NCBI GenBank assembly: GCA_963969495.1
Contig: OZ018321.1
Span: 65,237,035 to 65,301,034 of the forward strand
Length of the DNA: 64,000 nucleotides
Source of the DNA: Ceratothoa steindachneri
Taxonomy: Eukaryota; Arthropoda; Malacostraca; Isopoda; Cymothoidae
Direction of reading: 5' to 3'
Position numbers and translations under genes: made by a program
Notes under the pieces: generated by a model
Databases searched by the model: none
What the model saw: only the letters and a program-made list of their open reading frames with translations
Told to the model about the DNA's origin: nothing
Shown: positions 33,640-45,069 of the stretch, in pieces
Layout: each line of letters begins with the position of its first letter
Position numbering within the stretch: position 1 is the stretch's first letter

Positions 33640-35040
33640 GATCACCCAGACTGGGACATTAGACAAGAATGTGCTAAACAGTCTGGGGAAAGATCCAGTC
33701 GTCGCAATAGGGCGCAGAAGAGCGCTCCATCAAATAGCGATGCGTCAAACGAGTGTGTCCGATTTGGAGACGACAGAAAGCGACATGAAGCCGTTGCGGC
33801 ATTGGGAGATAGGTCCATGGAAACAGTCGCGGCGCAATGGCACACAACTTTAAGTTCCCTAGGACCGTCTCTCATATTCTTTGCCGAGCAGTCCGAAGAA
33901 CTGCCCGTATTCCTGCCATTTAGTCAGTGTGAGGAAGAGCGAAACACTGGTCTTCGCGGACTCTTTGGCGCCCTCATCGGCACGCTCATTCCCCGCAATT
34001 CCTACATGTCCAGGAACCCAGCAGAAGATAATCTCGACATCTGCCCGGCTCGCCATAACCGTCGCGTCACGGATATCGCGAACCAGGGGATGCGGGGATT
34101 TCAATGCCCCGAGAGCACTCAGGGCGCTTTGTGAGTCGCTATAGATCAAAATCCTGTCTCCGAACCAAGCAAGTCGCGTAATCTCCGGTACCGAGTGGTG
34201 TATTGCTACCAGCTCGGCCGTGAAGACAGACGGTAGTTGCCCTGAAAATGATATTTGAATGGGAAAGTGATCACTACCATGGAGGTCATCAACTCCCCCC
34301 CCCCCCAATCAAAATCAGGCTGTGCATCCGAAGAGCACAAAAATAGATCAAGGCAAGAAAATAAAGCGGTTCTCGGACAGTGATGCGTAAACTCATCCAC
34401 GTTTAGGACACCTATCTCAAGCTTTTCGATCAGATCGGCAAGGACTTGTCCCCTGGGATTTATTGAGTAATCTTCCTAGAGAAGATGCCTGCCGTTCAGA
34501 TTTCCCTGCAAGTGAAATAGCCTCGGAAACCGTGCCATGACACGGCGGAATTTCCCTGCGTCGAAGTCAACTGACGGTGGAATGTAGGCAGAAATGATAG
34601 TATACCTCCTATCCAGGTGCAGCTGCACAGCCACTGCCTGAAAAGAGCTATCTAAAGAGAAAGGAAAAACAGAGACATCATGCTGGGTGTAAACCGCGCA
34701 TCCCCCAGCCCGGCCATCCCGTGGTAGTGGGATTGCAAGACCCTTATACCCCGGGAGGGAGGTCAGGGGGCACGCGCCTAGCATGGTCTCCTGCAAAAAG
34801 ATAGCTAACGGGAAATGAGACGAGACGAGCCTCCGCAGCTCCTCCTAGTTGGCCCGGAGTCCACGGAAATTCCATTGAAGGAATATTCCCTCCCGGCCTA
34901 GCTCAAAGGAGACGCGGGGGCCCTCCTCGAACAGAAGACCGTCACGAGAATGACCGTACGCTTCCCGGAGGCAGAGCCTCGGGTGCTGTTGGTTGGATAA
35001 AGTGCTGAAGGCGCTGTCACCTTCGAGGACCTATTGGGAG
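33640..35040 (-). pseudogene. ORF2 of copy E: endonuclease fused in frame to RNase H
   Basis: The endonuclease part (34250-35040) has QETMLGACPL, GGCAVYTQHD, ISAYIPPS and FSCLDLFLCSSDA. The S-D-H triad of DDLHGSDHFPI is intact at 34267-34275. Without a stop the same frame (33859-34308) runs into FTAELVAIHHSVPEITRL, YSDSQSALSAL and CWVPGHVGIAGNERADEGAK of RNase H. The first RNase H Asp (the YTDGS box) and the whole RT are absent. The endonuclease N-terminal part is in other frames, so a functional product is unlikely. Confidence 0.8.
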
Positions 35041-37310
35041 AGGTTGGGCTCGCCATGTGAGTCTTTTCCTACCTTTACCTTGAAACATTAGGCACGCGTT
35101 GCGGGTCGGAGGTGGGGGGCCCTCTTTTTGAGGAACCACCGTCTCCGAGCCACTCACTCCACCTCTAGGCGTGGGTGAAGTAGCCTAAGCTCCTTTGTTG
35201 CTGTCTTCCTTTCGGGGGACAGCTTTTGGATCCCCGGAAGATGGCCTAGCGACCAACTTCAGGGGTTTTGCCTACTGTGAGTCTAAAAAATCGGTAGATG
35301 CGCGTGGCCGTTTCGCTTTACGGGAAACGGTCACGCTAGGGGAAGAGGGTGGAGCCCTGGTTTTAGCCGGGGCTGGGTGTGAACTATTTTTGCCGCCAGC
35401 TTTACCAGGGGAGCGTCCGGGTTGAGTAGAGCTCGCGAAACGGCTCTTAATGGGCGCGGAAACAACACTGCTCATTGGCCTGGATGGGCCAGGAGCAGAT
35501 TGTGCCTTTCTAACTATTGAGGCAGATGACGTCTCAGGCAAAGCCTCACGGAATGAGAATCGATCCTGGGCCTGAACGGCCAGGATTTCTTGCTCAAGGA
35601 GATAAGCACCACATTGCTTCGAAGAAGCGGGGTCAGCTCTCCGCAATTGACACACTTCGCCACACATGATTTAGACTTATCGTGTGCGGCCTTGGAGCAA
35701 TTTACACACACTTGGGGTGACCCGGACGTTGCAAGTCTACAAGAACGATTCGTATGGCCGAAGTGGTGACAGTAATAGCACCATCACGGCAATGGCACGA
35801 ATGCCTTCACGCGGTAGCGTTACCAACCGGCACGCACCGACTTAGGGAGCTTGTCACAGTCGAACGTGACGAAGAGTGAAGGGCTGGGTCTCAAGGCCCC
35901 TCCCTGTTTTCTTAACACACGTTCGACCTTGACCGCCCCATGGTCAGCCAGCTTTAAGGTGATGTCCTCTATGGAGTAGTCAATGAGTTCCCTCGCATAA
36001 ACTACTCCCTTCAGAAAGTTCATGGTAGAGTGCGGCTTCACAATCCTTGGGGTGCCACGAAGTGTCCGAAGAGCACTTATCTTGGCCGCCTCGGCGGGAT
36101 TCACCGCATTCGCCAGAAGGCTCCCGTCCGAGAAACGGGTCACCTTAGGCTTTCTACCAATTACACTAGCTATTGCTCTCCTCTGATAAATCATGTCGTT
36201 TTTGGCCAACATGCTGCCATCAGTGGAGCGAATGACGAGTAAGCGTTTGAAGCCAGCGGGCTCGAAAACGCAAGGTAACCTCTTAATCAAGGGGCCCGGT
36301 TTTATCGAGGCTCCGCCCTGCGCACTTTTGGTTTTTGTTATATTCGGGGGCTCTGCACCCGAAGGGAGGGGGGGCAGAGAGGCCGGATGTGCGGATCTTG
36401 GCTTGGTCGCTTGCCAAAGTAGCAGCAGACCCATCCGTCCCCGCAGCCCCCGCGGATGAAGAGCAGCCCCCAGTCTTCTTTGTCTTTTTGGTCTTAGTCT
36501 TTTTCTTTTTTGGAGAAGAGGGCGGGGAATGAACTAGCTTCTCACCTCCGCCGGCAGAAGCCCCTAGGCCAGATTGACCGGCCTTAGCCAGGTCCTTCTC
36601 CGAAATGGAGAAGGTTCTTCTGGTTGCAGGGGCACCGGTCGGAGGAGATCCATCCCCTCCTTGTTCTTCGACAGAGTCCCTAACGGTTTGAAGAGGACCT
36701 TTCATAGGGGCAGGTTTGGGTTCGGTGTTTAGCACCGAACCCCATGGAAGGCCCTACCATCTAAGGCTGGGTTTTCTCAAGGACCATGCCTATCACAGGA
36801 GGTGCCTCAGGTGCTATTTTCTCCCTGGACATCGCATGTCCTCTTGGTAGTGTCGCCAGTCTTGTGTGGGGAGGCACAGGCCTTGACCCCGGCAAGGTTT
36901 AAAATTCTTGCCAGCATGTTTATTGAGGGAAAAAACCGAAAAGGCCTGGCTTCCCTCTCTCTCCAAGGAAGTTTGCCCTACCGAGCCGCTCACACGAGGG
37001 GCGGTCGGCAATGGTCTGCCTGCTGGCTTTTTTGGCACTCCTCTTAGAAAGAAAAGGAGGGATTTCCGCTGGAAATAGGGAGGTGCCCGAAAGCACCTCC
37101 AGAGAAGGGGGTGAGGAAAAGTCCCCTACACCCGTAGGCCTAGGCGAGGAGTAAAGCCTCCTCTCCGGTTAAAGAAGTATGGAGGGTCCCCTGCGCAAGT
37201 ACAAGGGAAGGACCTCCTTTTTTTTCAAAGAAGCTTCCTGAGGGCGAACCGTTGATGATGAAGGGGAATTGGGGAGAGATTTTGGTTTTCGATTTACATA
37301 CATGGGCATG
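35040..37310 (-). pseudogene. ORF1 of LINE copy E
   Basis: The best-kept ORF1 in the window. The frame 35820-36434 is open for 204 codons with VIRSTDGSMLAK, KISALRTLRGTPRIV, ELIDYSIEDITLKLADHGAVKVERVLRKQGG and LFVTFDCDKLPKSVRAGW. The frame 36283-36735 holds FSISEKDLAKAGQSG and a Lys-rich stretch (KKKKTKTKKTKKT). Knuckles follow at about 35590-35790 (CVNCSKAAHDKS, CVNCGE). The C-terminal tail is Ser/Pro/Lys-rich. Two frame changes prevent a full-length protein. Confidence 0.8.
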
Positions 37311-37838
37311 CTGACCCTCTTTATTACACGGGATTCAATCATGCATTACCTTTTGCAGTAGCCCGCACTGCAAGTGCTACTTACAGGCCCGGCAGAGCCA
37401 GGCGCCGCCATTTGGGACCACCCCTCCCGCCTGGTGGCCTGGCAGTCCATCGGCATGGCGGCTCCACCTTAGACGCGTTGTAAAACTGAGTGTGAAGAAA
37501 AAAGGAAAAGGGATGTGAGGAAGGTATGGGTGGGGATTAAGCAGGTTGTTAAAAAAAATACCATTCCGAACCGGAGCTCAGGGGTTAGGGAACGTTGCCC
37601 CTTCCCCTCTCAGCCCCAATCAGGGACGGTTGGCTTGAGAAGAAGGTCAGCATATACCCTGTGAAATTAGGGGCTGACCATTGAAAGTTGTGGGAGAGGT
37701 TGTATGAAAAGCGACGAAGTAGGGAAGAAATACAGGCTATCTGAAGGAAGGAAGAGAGGCTAAGCTGGGGCCGGACGGAGCGCTGGATCCCGTCAGCACG
37801 GCGGCCAGGATGGCAAATTGCCGCCCCCCCTTACGGGG
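37310..37838 (-). other. 5' UTR of LINE copy E
   Basis: The same ~520-bp block as in copies A, B, C and G. Its end is fixed at 37838 by the target duplication. The terminal bases read CCCCTTACGGGG on the plus strand. Confidence 0.7.
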
Positions 37839-37850
37839 TCTTGGTCTTGA

Positions 37851-39190
37851 ATTTGCCCAACCTCTGACCTGGAAGGCTCATATTGGCAGCCTCAGGGACT
37901 CTTGTATCCGCACCGTGAATATTTTTCGTTCCATGACGTTCAGCACTTGGGGCGCTGATAGAACTACAGCTTTACTTTTTTATGGATCCTGTGTTCGTTC
38001 GAAGCTCGACTACGGATGCGAGTTTTATGTATTCGCAGCTGAGCGTGTATTGCGGAAGGTGGAGTTCATCCATCACACCGGCCCTTGCCTGGCGTCCGGT
38101 GCCTTCCGCATGTCGCCCATTTAGAGCCTATTTGTCGATAATGAGGAGATACCACTTTCCTCGCCTATACACCTGAGTCCAGCGCCTCCGACAGGCGCAA
38201 ACAGCTCTCACTGCATTCGCAGCTGATCTCAACGTGGCCTATGCTGCCGAGAAACTCAAGTTTAGAGTTGGGAAACTCCCTCGAAATCTAAATATATATG
38301 TCGGACCGGTTGAGTCCTTGGTTCTGACTAGGATGCCACCATGGAAGGTACCACTTTTTAATATTTGTTGCTACGCCTCTAATCCCAAAAGCTTTCATAA
38401 CGCCGGGAGTATTGCCTTCTGCCTTTTTTGAGCATACCCTAGGTCATGCCAGCCCCATTCCAGTTTATACGGATGGCTCCAAGTATCAAAAGAGGGCCGG
38501 TTTCCACACCGTATCCACTCTGTTTGAAGTCAGCTGGTCTGTGCCAAGCGCTGCTTTTGTCCTCACTGCCGAGCCTGTTGCAATATACCCCTTGGTCCCG
38601 GAAACAATGCGACTGGATTGTGATTTATAGCGACTCTCAAAGCACGCTGAGTGTTCTTGGGGCATTTTACTCTCCGCATAACCTAGTTCGTGCCGCCACG
38701 TTTTTGGCGAAACGAGTGAATGTCGAGATTATTTCTGCTAGGTTCCTGGAAATGTAGGAATTGCAGGTAACGATCTTACCAATGAGAGCACCAAAGAGTC
38801 AGGGAAGAATAGGCAACCAGACCAGCCTTTGGCTCTTCCCCACACCGACTACATAGCAGGAATACGGGCTGCCCTCCGGGCGGCTTGGCAAAGCAGATAG
38901 GCAGATGGTTGAGAGGAACTTAAATTTACCTTCTATTGCGCTGCGAGTGTTCCTATTGACCCAGCCCCGAATGCCGCGACGAGTTCAGTTTGATTTGTGT
39001 TGCCTCTAAATTGGATACACTCGCGGTACGCAACGCCATTTAAGGGAGTGCTCACCTGCGCCTTACTGCGACAACTACTTTGTTCCCCAGACTGTTCGGC
39101 ACATTCTTGTTGAATGTCCCAGTCTTGGTGATCTTCGCGGACCATACGACTCTTTGGAAGAGGCTGGCTTCCTTCAGTTAATTTGACTGT
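37851..39190 (+). pseudogene. RT end and RNase H of LINE copy F
   Basis: Plus-strand RT thumb (LTWKAHIGSLRDSCIRTVNIF, 37865-37930; GADRTTALLFYGSCVRSKLDYG). A connection region with stops follows to about 38400. RNase H begins with VYTDGSKYQ at 38463 (first catalytic Asp) and contains FVLTAEPVAIYPLVPE and, in another frame, YSDSQSTLSVLGAF (38625-38670). A C-terminal region (38900-39180) includes HILVECPSLGD-like residues near 39100-39135. Frames change at least three times. Confidence 0.75.
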
Positions 39191-39427
39191 TTGTTGTAGG
39201 GCCGTATGTTCCTGAGCCGACGGGAGACGGGCCTACCCCAGACGCCGGAGCGCGATTCTCTCCTGTTGCTTTTGCTTAATTTGCTTTTTCTTAGCATTTG
39301 TCTTTTTTATCGTTATTTTTTATTTCCATATTGTTATTCTTTTTTAATCTAGCCTAATGGTTAGTTATGCTCTAGTACGGCGACTTTTGCCCTAATAAGC
39401 AGTCGCCAAATAGGCTCCTGAAAAAAT
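39191..39427 (+). other. 3' UTR of LINE copy F
   Basis: Non-coding, T-rich, with CTAGTACGGCGACTTTTGCCC and AGCAGTCGCC (about 39374-39410) forming the family hairpin, then an A-rich tail. Confidence 0.7.
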
Positions 39428-39523
39428 CAAACTCCTTATTAGTCCACCTAAAGATTAGTCGCAGCCCTTCTTTCCACTTCATATGGGCCCGGTAGAGGGC
39501 GCACACCCTTAGAGGAACAAGGT

Positions 39524-39960
39524 ATGATAGGGACGGGACCATCGTGTCGTACTTGCTACTGTAATAGACTAGTATGTCGTGACCGTGTTTGGGACCGGAG
39601 TACCTGCCCCCCCCTTTCTTTCCTCTTTGTGGCTGGCTCGTGGAGGTTCAAGACACCTTGGGGATCTGGACGCTTAGGGGCCCCTCCTGAGGTGGAAATG
39701 GTACCGGATGTGTCCATAACCCAGATGGAGGGGACTCTCAATTGGGTGGTAAATGAGTCGGTGGGAGACAACCCCGAGCGCAAGTCGGTCCCTGTGCAAT
39801 ACCCTCCTGAGGCGGCACTAGCCTCCCAAAGACTTCAGAAAAGATGAAGGATCTCTTACGCTGGTCAATGCCACATTATCAGCCATGGATTTCTCTATCT
39901 CGGAGAAAGACATGATTAGGCTGTGCGTCTGAGCTCGGGTACACGGGCATACGCCGAGAG
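39524..39960 (+). pseudogene. Possible ORF1 N-terminal fragment, plus strand
   Basis: A 107-codon frame (39524-39847) and its continuation. The residues FSISEKDMIRL near 39889-39925 match FSISEKDLAKAG of the I-group ORF1. The rest is not recognisable. It could be the N-terminal part of a divergent ORF1 or chance similarity. Confidence 0.35.
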
Positions 39961-40029
39961 AAAATGGCTCGATTCCCGCTCTCATATCGACAAATAATTA
40001 AAAGCAGAACAAAGGCAAGGGAAACTAAG

Positions 40030-42200
40030 GGTTCCTCTCCTTATGGGGGGTGGGGCTTCGGGAGACGAACGATTCGGCCACTGTTTTGTCAGTGAAAATG
40101 CTATTGATGCAGAGGGAAAAGAGTGTGACACTGAGGACACTTTCCTGCGGGACACCCTCTTCTTGCTCCTTTGGGTCAGAGAGGGCTGCCCCCAACCGTA
40201 CGTGGAATCGACGATCTCGTAAAAATTCAGATATGTACATTGGGACGCGTCCCCTCACCCCCATCGTGTGGAGAGTCTCTATGATACCGTATCGCCATGC
40301 GGTATCATAGGCCTTCTCCAGATCGAAAAACACCGTGGCGTAGTGCTGTATACGAAGAAAGGCCTCGCAGATGGCATTTTCCAGTCGGAGCAGAGCATCC
40401 GACGTGGAGTGGAACTTGCAGAAGCCGCACTGTGCACAAGACAGATAGCCTCCGCTGTCTAGGAAAAAGGCTAATCTAAAATTTACCAATTTCTCCATCA
40501 AATTGCACACGCAAGAGGTTAGAGAGATTAGGCAGAATCCGGCCGGAGTAGAGTGATCTCCTCCCCGTTTGCGAAAGGCGAGCACAGTAGCGATTCATCA
40601 GGAATCTGGGAGAAGACCCTCGACCCACATCCTGTTGAACAAATCTAAGAGAAAGGCCATGCCTCGCTTACTCAGGTGTCCAGGCATGGCGTACGGGACA
40701 ACGTCCGAACCATATGCGGTGTCCACGCACGAAGAAAGAGCGGGCGCAACTCACTCACGGTAAACCTGTCATTGAAGGGTTCTCCCCTTTGGAGGTAAAT
40801 CCAGCTGGCGGCCTTTGGCGACATCATGACGTGCATTGAATGCTGGCAGAGCAGCATCCCGGCTAGAGAATGCGGAGAAAGCGGTTGCGAAGGATTCCAC
40901 CACGGACGCGGAGTCCGAGCTTGCAGTCCCATTCTCCTGGAGAACGGGAGGGAAGTCCTGCGAGAACTTGCCCCGAATCCTTTTGCCTCGCTTCTACACC
41001 TCTGCTAGAGGGGTCTTCCTGTTAAGTGAAGACACGTATGCCTGCCAAGAAGAGCGGCGGGCGTGCTTCGAAATATACCGGAACCTAGCCCTAGCCTGAC
41101 GAAATTCAGCGACAGTGAAATCGTTCGGGCGGTGCTTGTAGCGCATGTAGGAATAACGCTTCTGTTCTAGGGCAGTCTCACACTCGGCTGACCACCATGA
41201 GAGTGGTTGGCGTGCAAAACAGCCAGCCGTACTAGGAATAGTAGTGAGGCCCGCGGCAATGAGGTTGCCGAAGAAGAACTCAACCGCTTCATCTACCGAC
41301 CTAAACTCCTCGACTGAGATAGAGAATTCAGTCATTTCCTAAAATACAGGCCCCTGCGCTGGCGCCAAGAACCACTGAGGTGGGTTTTCAGACGACAGTT
41401 GCCCTGAAAATAATATTTAAATGTGAAAGTGATCACTACAAAGGAGGTAATCGACCACCCCCCAATCAAAATCAGGATGTGCATCCGAAGCACACAAAGA
41501 TAGGTCAAGGCAAGAAAATGAAGCGGTTCTCGGGAATTGATGCGTAAACTCATCCACATTTACGACACCTATCGTAAACTCTTCGATCAGATCTGCAAGA
41601 AATTGTCCCCTGGGATTTATTGAGTAATCTCCCCAAAGAGGATGCCCGCCGTTCAGAGCTCCAAGGAAGAGAAAGGGCCTCGGAAACCGTGCCACGACGT
41701 GGCAGAGGCCCCCCCGCGTCGAAGTCAGCTGATGGTGGAATGTACGCAGAAATGATAGTATACCTCCTATCCAGGTGAAGCTGCACAGCCACTGCCTGAA
41801 AGGAGGTATCTAAAGTGAAAGGAATAACGAAAAAATCATGCCGGGTGTAACCCGCGCATCCTCCAGCCCGGCCATACCGCGGTGGTGGGGTCGCATGACC
41901 CTTATACCCCGGAAGGACGGGCAGGCGACACGCGCCTACCATAATTTCCGGCAAAAATTCGCTAACGGGGAACGGGACGAAAAGAACCTCCGCAGCTCCT
42001 CCCAGTTGGCTCGGAGTCCACGGTAATTCCATTGAAGAAATATGTCCTCCAGGCCTAGCTCGGAGGAGACGCGGGGGCCCTCTTCAAACAGATGACCCTC
42101 ACAAGAATGGCCGTACGCTTCCCGGAGGCGGAACCCAAGGCGCTGTTGTTCGGACAAAGCACTGAAGGCGCTGTCGCCTTCTAGGACATATTGGGGGAGG
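40030..42200 (-). pseudogene. ORF2 of LINE copy G: endonuclease and half of RT
   Basis: Endonuclease: GIFLQWN-like start (FLQWNYRGLRANWEELRR, about 42000-42060), ISAYIPPSADFDAG (41720-41760), GALNGGHPLWGDYSINPRGQ (41590-41660), CLDLSLCASDAHPDFDWG and SDHF (41417-41480). Linker: FSISVEEFRSVDEAVEFFF (41270-41330) and RQPLSWWSAECE. RT: frame 40025-40585 is open for 186 codons with QCGFCKFHSTSDALLRLENAI, FFDLEKAYDTAWRYGI and EEGVPQESVLSVTLF. It is the best RT palm start in the window but lacks the catalytic YxDD. Confidence 0.8.
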
Positions 42201-43757
42201 TTGGTCTCGTCATAAAAGTCTTTTTCTCCCTCCGCCTCTAAACTTTAGGCGGGCGTTGCGGCTTCGGAGGCGGGGGGCCCTTTTTTCGAAAAACCACCGT
42301 CTCCGAACCACTTAGCCCACAACTAGGCATGGACGAAGGAGCCGAAGCTATTTTCTTGCTGTCCTCCTTTCGGGAAACAGCTTTAGGAACCCCGGAAATG
42401 GTCTGGCGACTAACTTCAGGGGTGTTGCTTTCTTTGAGGTTCCTCCCTGTTTTCTCATCACACGTTCGACCTTGACTGCCCCATAGTCGGCCAGCTCTAA
42501 GGTGATGTCCTGTATGGATTAGTCAACGAGTTCCCTCGCATAAGCTATTCCTTTTATAAGGTTCATAGCAGAGTTGGCGTCACACTCACCGTGGCGCCAT
42601 TTGCACTAGCTAATGCTCTCCTCTCATGGATCATGTTGCCCCTGGCCAACATGCTGCCATCAATGGAGCAAATAACGAAGAATAGTTTGAATCCAAGGGC
42701 TCGAAAACGCCAGGTAACCTCTGAATGAGGCGCCCTGATATTTTCGAGGCTCCGTCCTTTGCAATTTTGGTCTTAGTCATAGTCACGGGCTCCGCACACG
42801 GAGGAGGGGGGGGGGGGCGAGGGGCTGGATGTGCCGATCTTGGCTTGGTAGCTTGCCAAAGTGGCAGCAGTCCCATCCGTCCCCGCAGCCTTTGTGGATG
42901 GAGAGGAGCCCCGAGTCTTCTTAGTCTTTTTTTGTTCTTTTTCTTTTTTGGAGAGGATGGCGGAGAATGAACCCGCTTCTCACCTCTGCCGATAAGAGCC
43001 CCCAAGCCAGATGGACCGTCCTCAGCCAGGTCCTTCTCCGAAACGGAGAAGGTCCGGGTGGTTGCAGGGGAACCCGTTGGAAGAGATTCCTCCCCTCCTT
43101 GTACTGTCTCCGAGACCCCAGACGTTTGAGGAGGACCTTGCATAGGGGCGGATTTGGGTTGGGTGCTTGGCGCTGAGCCCGGATTCCTCATTATGGAAGG
43201 CCCTACCGTCTGAGGCTGGGTTGCCTAAAGGACTATATTTATCTCACGTATGGCCTACACTTGGCCATCCCCTCCAAGGACATCGTATGTCCCGTTGGCA
43301 GGGTTACCAGTCATGTGTGGGGAGGCACAGGCCTTAACCCCTGCAAGGTTGAGTATTCTTGCCAGCAGGTCTTTTGAGAGAAGCGACCGAAGCGGCCTGC
43401 TCCCCTCTCACTCCTAAGGTGGTTTGCCCTACCGAGCCGCTCACAAGAGGGGCGGTCGCCAATGGGCTGCCTGCTGGCTTTCTTGGCAGTCCCCTTAGAA
43501 AGAAAAGTAAGGACTGTCGCTGGAAATACGGAGGTTCCCGAAAGCACCTCTAGAGAAGGGGGTGAGGGGGAATCTCCTACACCCGAAGTCGTACAAGAGG
43601 AGTACGCCTCCTCTCCGGTTAAAGAAATATGACGGCTCCTCTGCCAAAGTACAAGGGGGGAAACCTCCATTTTTTTAGGGGAGCTGCCAGAGGGCGGCTC
43701 CGTCGTTGACACAAGGGGAATTAAGGGAAGATTTTGAATTTTATCATCATTGGGCAT
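42200..43757 (-). pseudogene. ORF1 of LINE copy G, internally deleted
   Basis: The start MPNDDKIQNLPLIPLV at 43757 is the clearest ORF1 start in the window. FSVSEKDLAEDG and the Lys-rich stretch follow (42631-43191). The ORF1 middle and knuckles are largely missing: text jumps near 42600 and again near 42440. About 1.5 kb remain against about 2.2 kb in copy A. Confidence 0.75.
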
Positions 43758-44284
43758 TGTGACCCTATTTCTACCCCAGGATGCAATAGCTCATCACCCC
43801 TCGCAGTAACCCACCCTGTGAGGGATGGGTACAGGCCTTACAGACCCAGTTGCCACCATTCAGGACCACCCCTCCCTCCTGGTGGCTAGCAGTCCATCGG
43901 CATGGCGGCTCTACCTTAGACACGGCGTAAAATTGATAGTCTGAAGAGGAAAGGAAAAGGGATGTGATGAAGTTATGGGTGGGAATGAAGCAGGTTGTTC
44001 AAAAAAACCCATCCCGGACCGGAGCTCAGGGGTTAGGGAACATTGTTTCCTTCCCCCTCAGCCCCGATCTGGTTCGGTTGGCTGAGAAGAAGATCAGCAT
44101 CTACTCTGTGAAATTAGAGGCCGACCATAGAAAGTTATGGGAGAGGTTGCCTGAAAATCGACGATGTAGGGGAGAAATACAAGCTATCGGAAGGAAGGGA
44201 AAAAGGCTAAGCTGGGGCTGGACGGAGTGCTTGATCCCGTCAGCACGGTGGTCAGGTTGGCAAATCACCGCGCCCCTTAGGGGG

Positions 44285-44819
44285 CCATTGTTTGGAAGAG
44301 CAAATCGTCGGTCCCATTTCTCAATCGTGCAGAGAGCAGGGCATCTTTCCCTCATACTTGCCATAGCTTCATGAATACCGCAAACCTGGGGATGAGCAAA
44401 TTTCAATGCATTAAGGGTACTTAGCGCACTCTGTAAAACGGTTTGGATAAGAAATTCGTCTCCTAACTGGACATGACTTTTTATTTCATTTTTTTTAAGA
44501 GCTCATCTGGCAACTGCCTACTTGAGCATTAGTCGCCGTATTAAAAACATGCCTGGTACTAGGCTACTTTTAAAAATACGATTCAAAAAGACAAAAAACA
44601 ACCCAAATCCAACACCCAGAAAAAAGCGAAAAGGAAGCGAGCAGTAAGCAAGCTCTTGCGTCGGAGGGAGGTCTGGACATGACTAGTAATCTCTCTTATA
44701 GAGCAGTTAATTACTTTTAGCTTAGCCTTAACGACTGCAGAAACGCCTGGAAGTGCCCTACCGGCTTCAACCACGGCGGAAATAGCGTCCAAGCCAGAAC
44801 CCAATTCGAACTCAGCCAT
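44285..44819 (-). pseudogene. RNase H fragment of a divergent I-group LINE
   Basis: Minus frames read GRALPGVSAVVKAKLKVINC (near 44700-44765) and, past an insert, QTVLQSALSTLNALKFAHPQVCG (44380-44450). These align with RALPG...FTAELVAIHHSV and SQSALSALGALKSPHPLV of the family. It is interrupted by the 194-bp insert at 44479-44672 and ends where copy G begins. Confidence 0.65.
44479..44672 (-). mobile_element. 194-bp LINE-tail insert with 12-bp target duplication
   Basis: Flanked by perfect CTGGACATGACT copies at 44467-44478 and 44673-44684. A T-rich left end marks the poly(A) tail. It carries the family hairpin region (GGCAACT ... AGTCGCC, 44509-44536) and GCCTGGTACTAGGC (about 44549). It lies inside the RNase H fragment. 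Confidence 0.88.
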
Positions 44820-44916
44820 GTATGTACTTACACATACAGGGTGTAGCTCTAATCAATAAGGAAGCTTTTTTCATAGGGCTATGAAAATTTGAGAGCAGAT
44901 TCGGGATGAATTTTTA

Positions 44917-45068
44917 TTTTCTTTAGAGCCACCATCTGGCGACTACCACAAAGTGCCTAAGTCGCCGCAATTTTAAGTTCAGCCTAGTATTAGGCTAATT
45001 TAAAATTCACAAAGCCAAGCCAAACAAAGAAAAACAAACAAATACTGCCAAAAAGACCCAAACGAAAA
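44917..45068 (-). repeat. Short LINE tail fragment
   Basis: A T-rich start, GGCGACTACCACAAAGTGCC with AGTCGCC (44938-44965) and CAGCCTAGTATTAGGCT (about 44980-44996), all of the I-group 3' end. It is directly followed by another tail. No target duplication was identified. Confidence 0.7.
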
Positions 45069-45069
45069 A

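Larger units (their letters stand above)
33322..37838 (-). mobile_element. I-group LINE, copy E, 12-bp target duplication, RT deleted
   Basis: 4517 bp bounded by TCTTGGTCTTGA at 33310-33321 and 37839-37850. Leftward from 37838 it has a 5' UTR, ORF1, endonuclease and RNase H, then a 3' UTR and a poly(A) tail read as T-rich at 33322-33329. The RT is missing: the endonuclease C-terminus joins RNase H at about 34235-34245. Both termini are present, so this is a full-length insertion with an internal deletion, and it fixes both ends of the family. Confidence 0.88.
33066..39427 (+). mobile_element. I-group LINE, copy F, plus strand, split by copy E
   Basis: Two segments, 33066-33321 and 37839-39427, form one plus-strand, 5'-truncated LINE. 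The first has RT motifs and ends in FLGLDF at CTTGGTCTTGA. The second resumes with the same TCTTGGTCTTGA and LGLEFAQPLTWKAHIGSL. Copy E sits between them with a 12-bp duplication. The copy ends in a 3' UTR with the family hairpin (about 39380-39413) and an A-rich tail at 39421-39427. Confidence 0.85.
40030..44284 (-). mobile_element. I-group LINE, copy G (3' end lost)
   Basis: Minus-strand copy with the 5' terminus at about 44284, 5' UTR (43760-44284), ORF1 (42200-43757), endonuclease (41340-42200) and RT N-terminal half (40030-41340). It stops just before the YxDD box; the rest of RT, RNase H and the 3' UTR are absent. Its linker is uninterrupted and gives the empty site for the insert in copy A. 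Confidence 0.8.

Noticed and set aside
33556..34134. 192-codon plus-strand frame
   Set aside because: Antisense shadow of RNase H of LINE copy E, whose catalytic motifs are on the minus strand.
37800..37870. Head-to-head LINE arrangement from 5' inversion (twin priming)
   Set aside because: The 12-bp duplication and the continuation of copy F at 33321 show a nested insertion instead.
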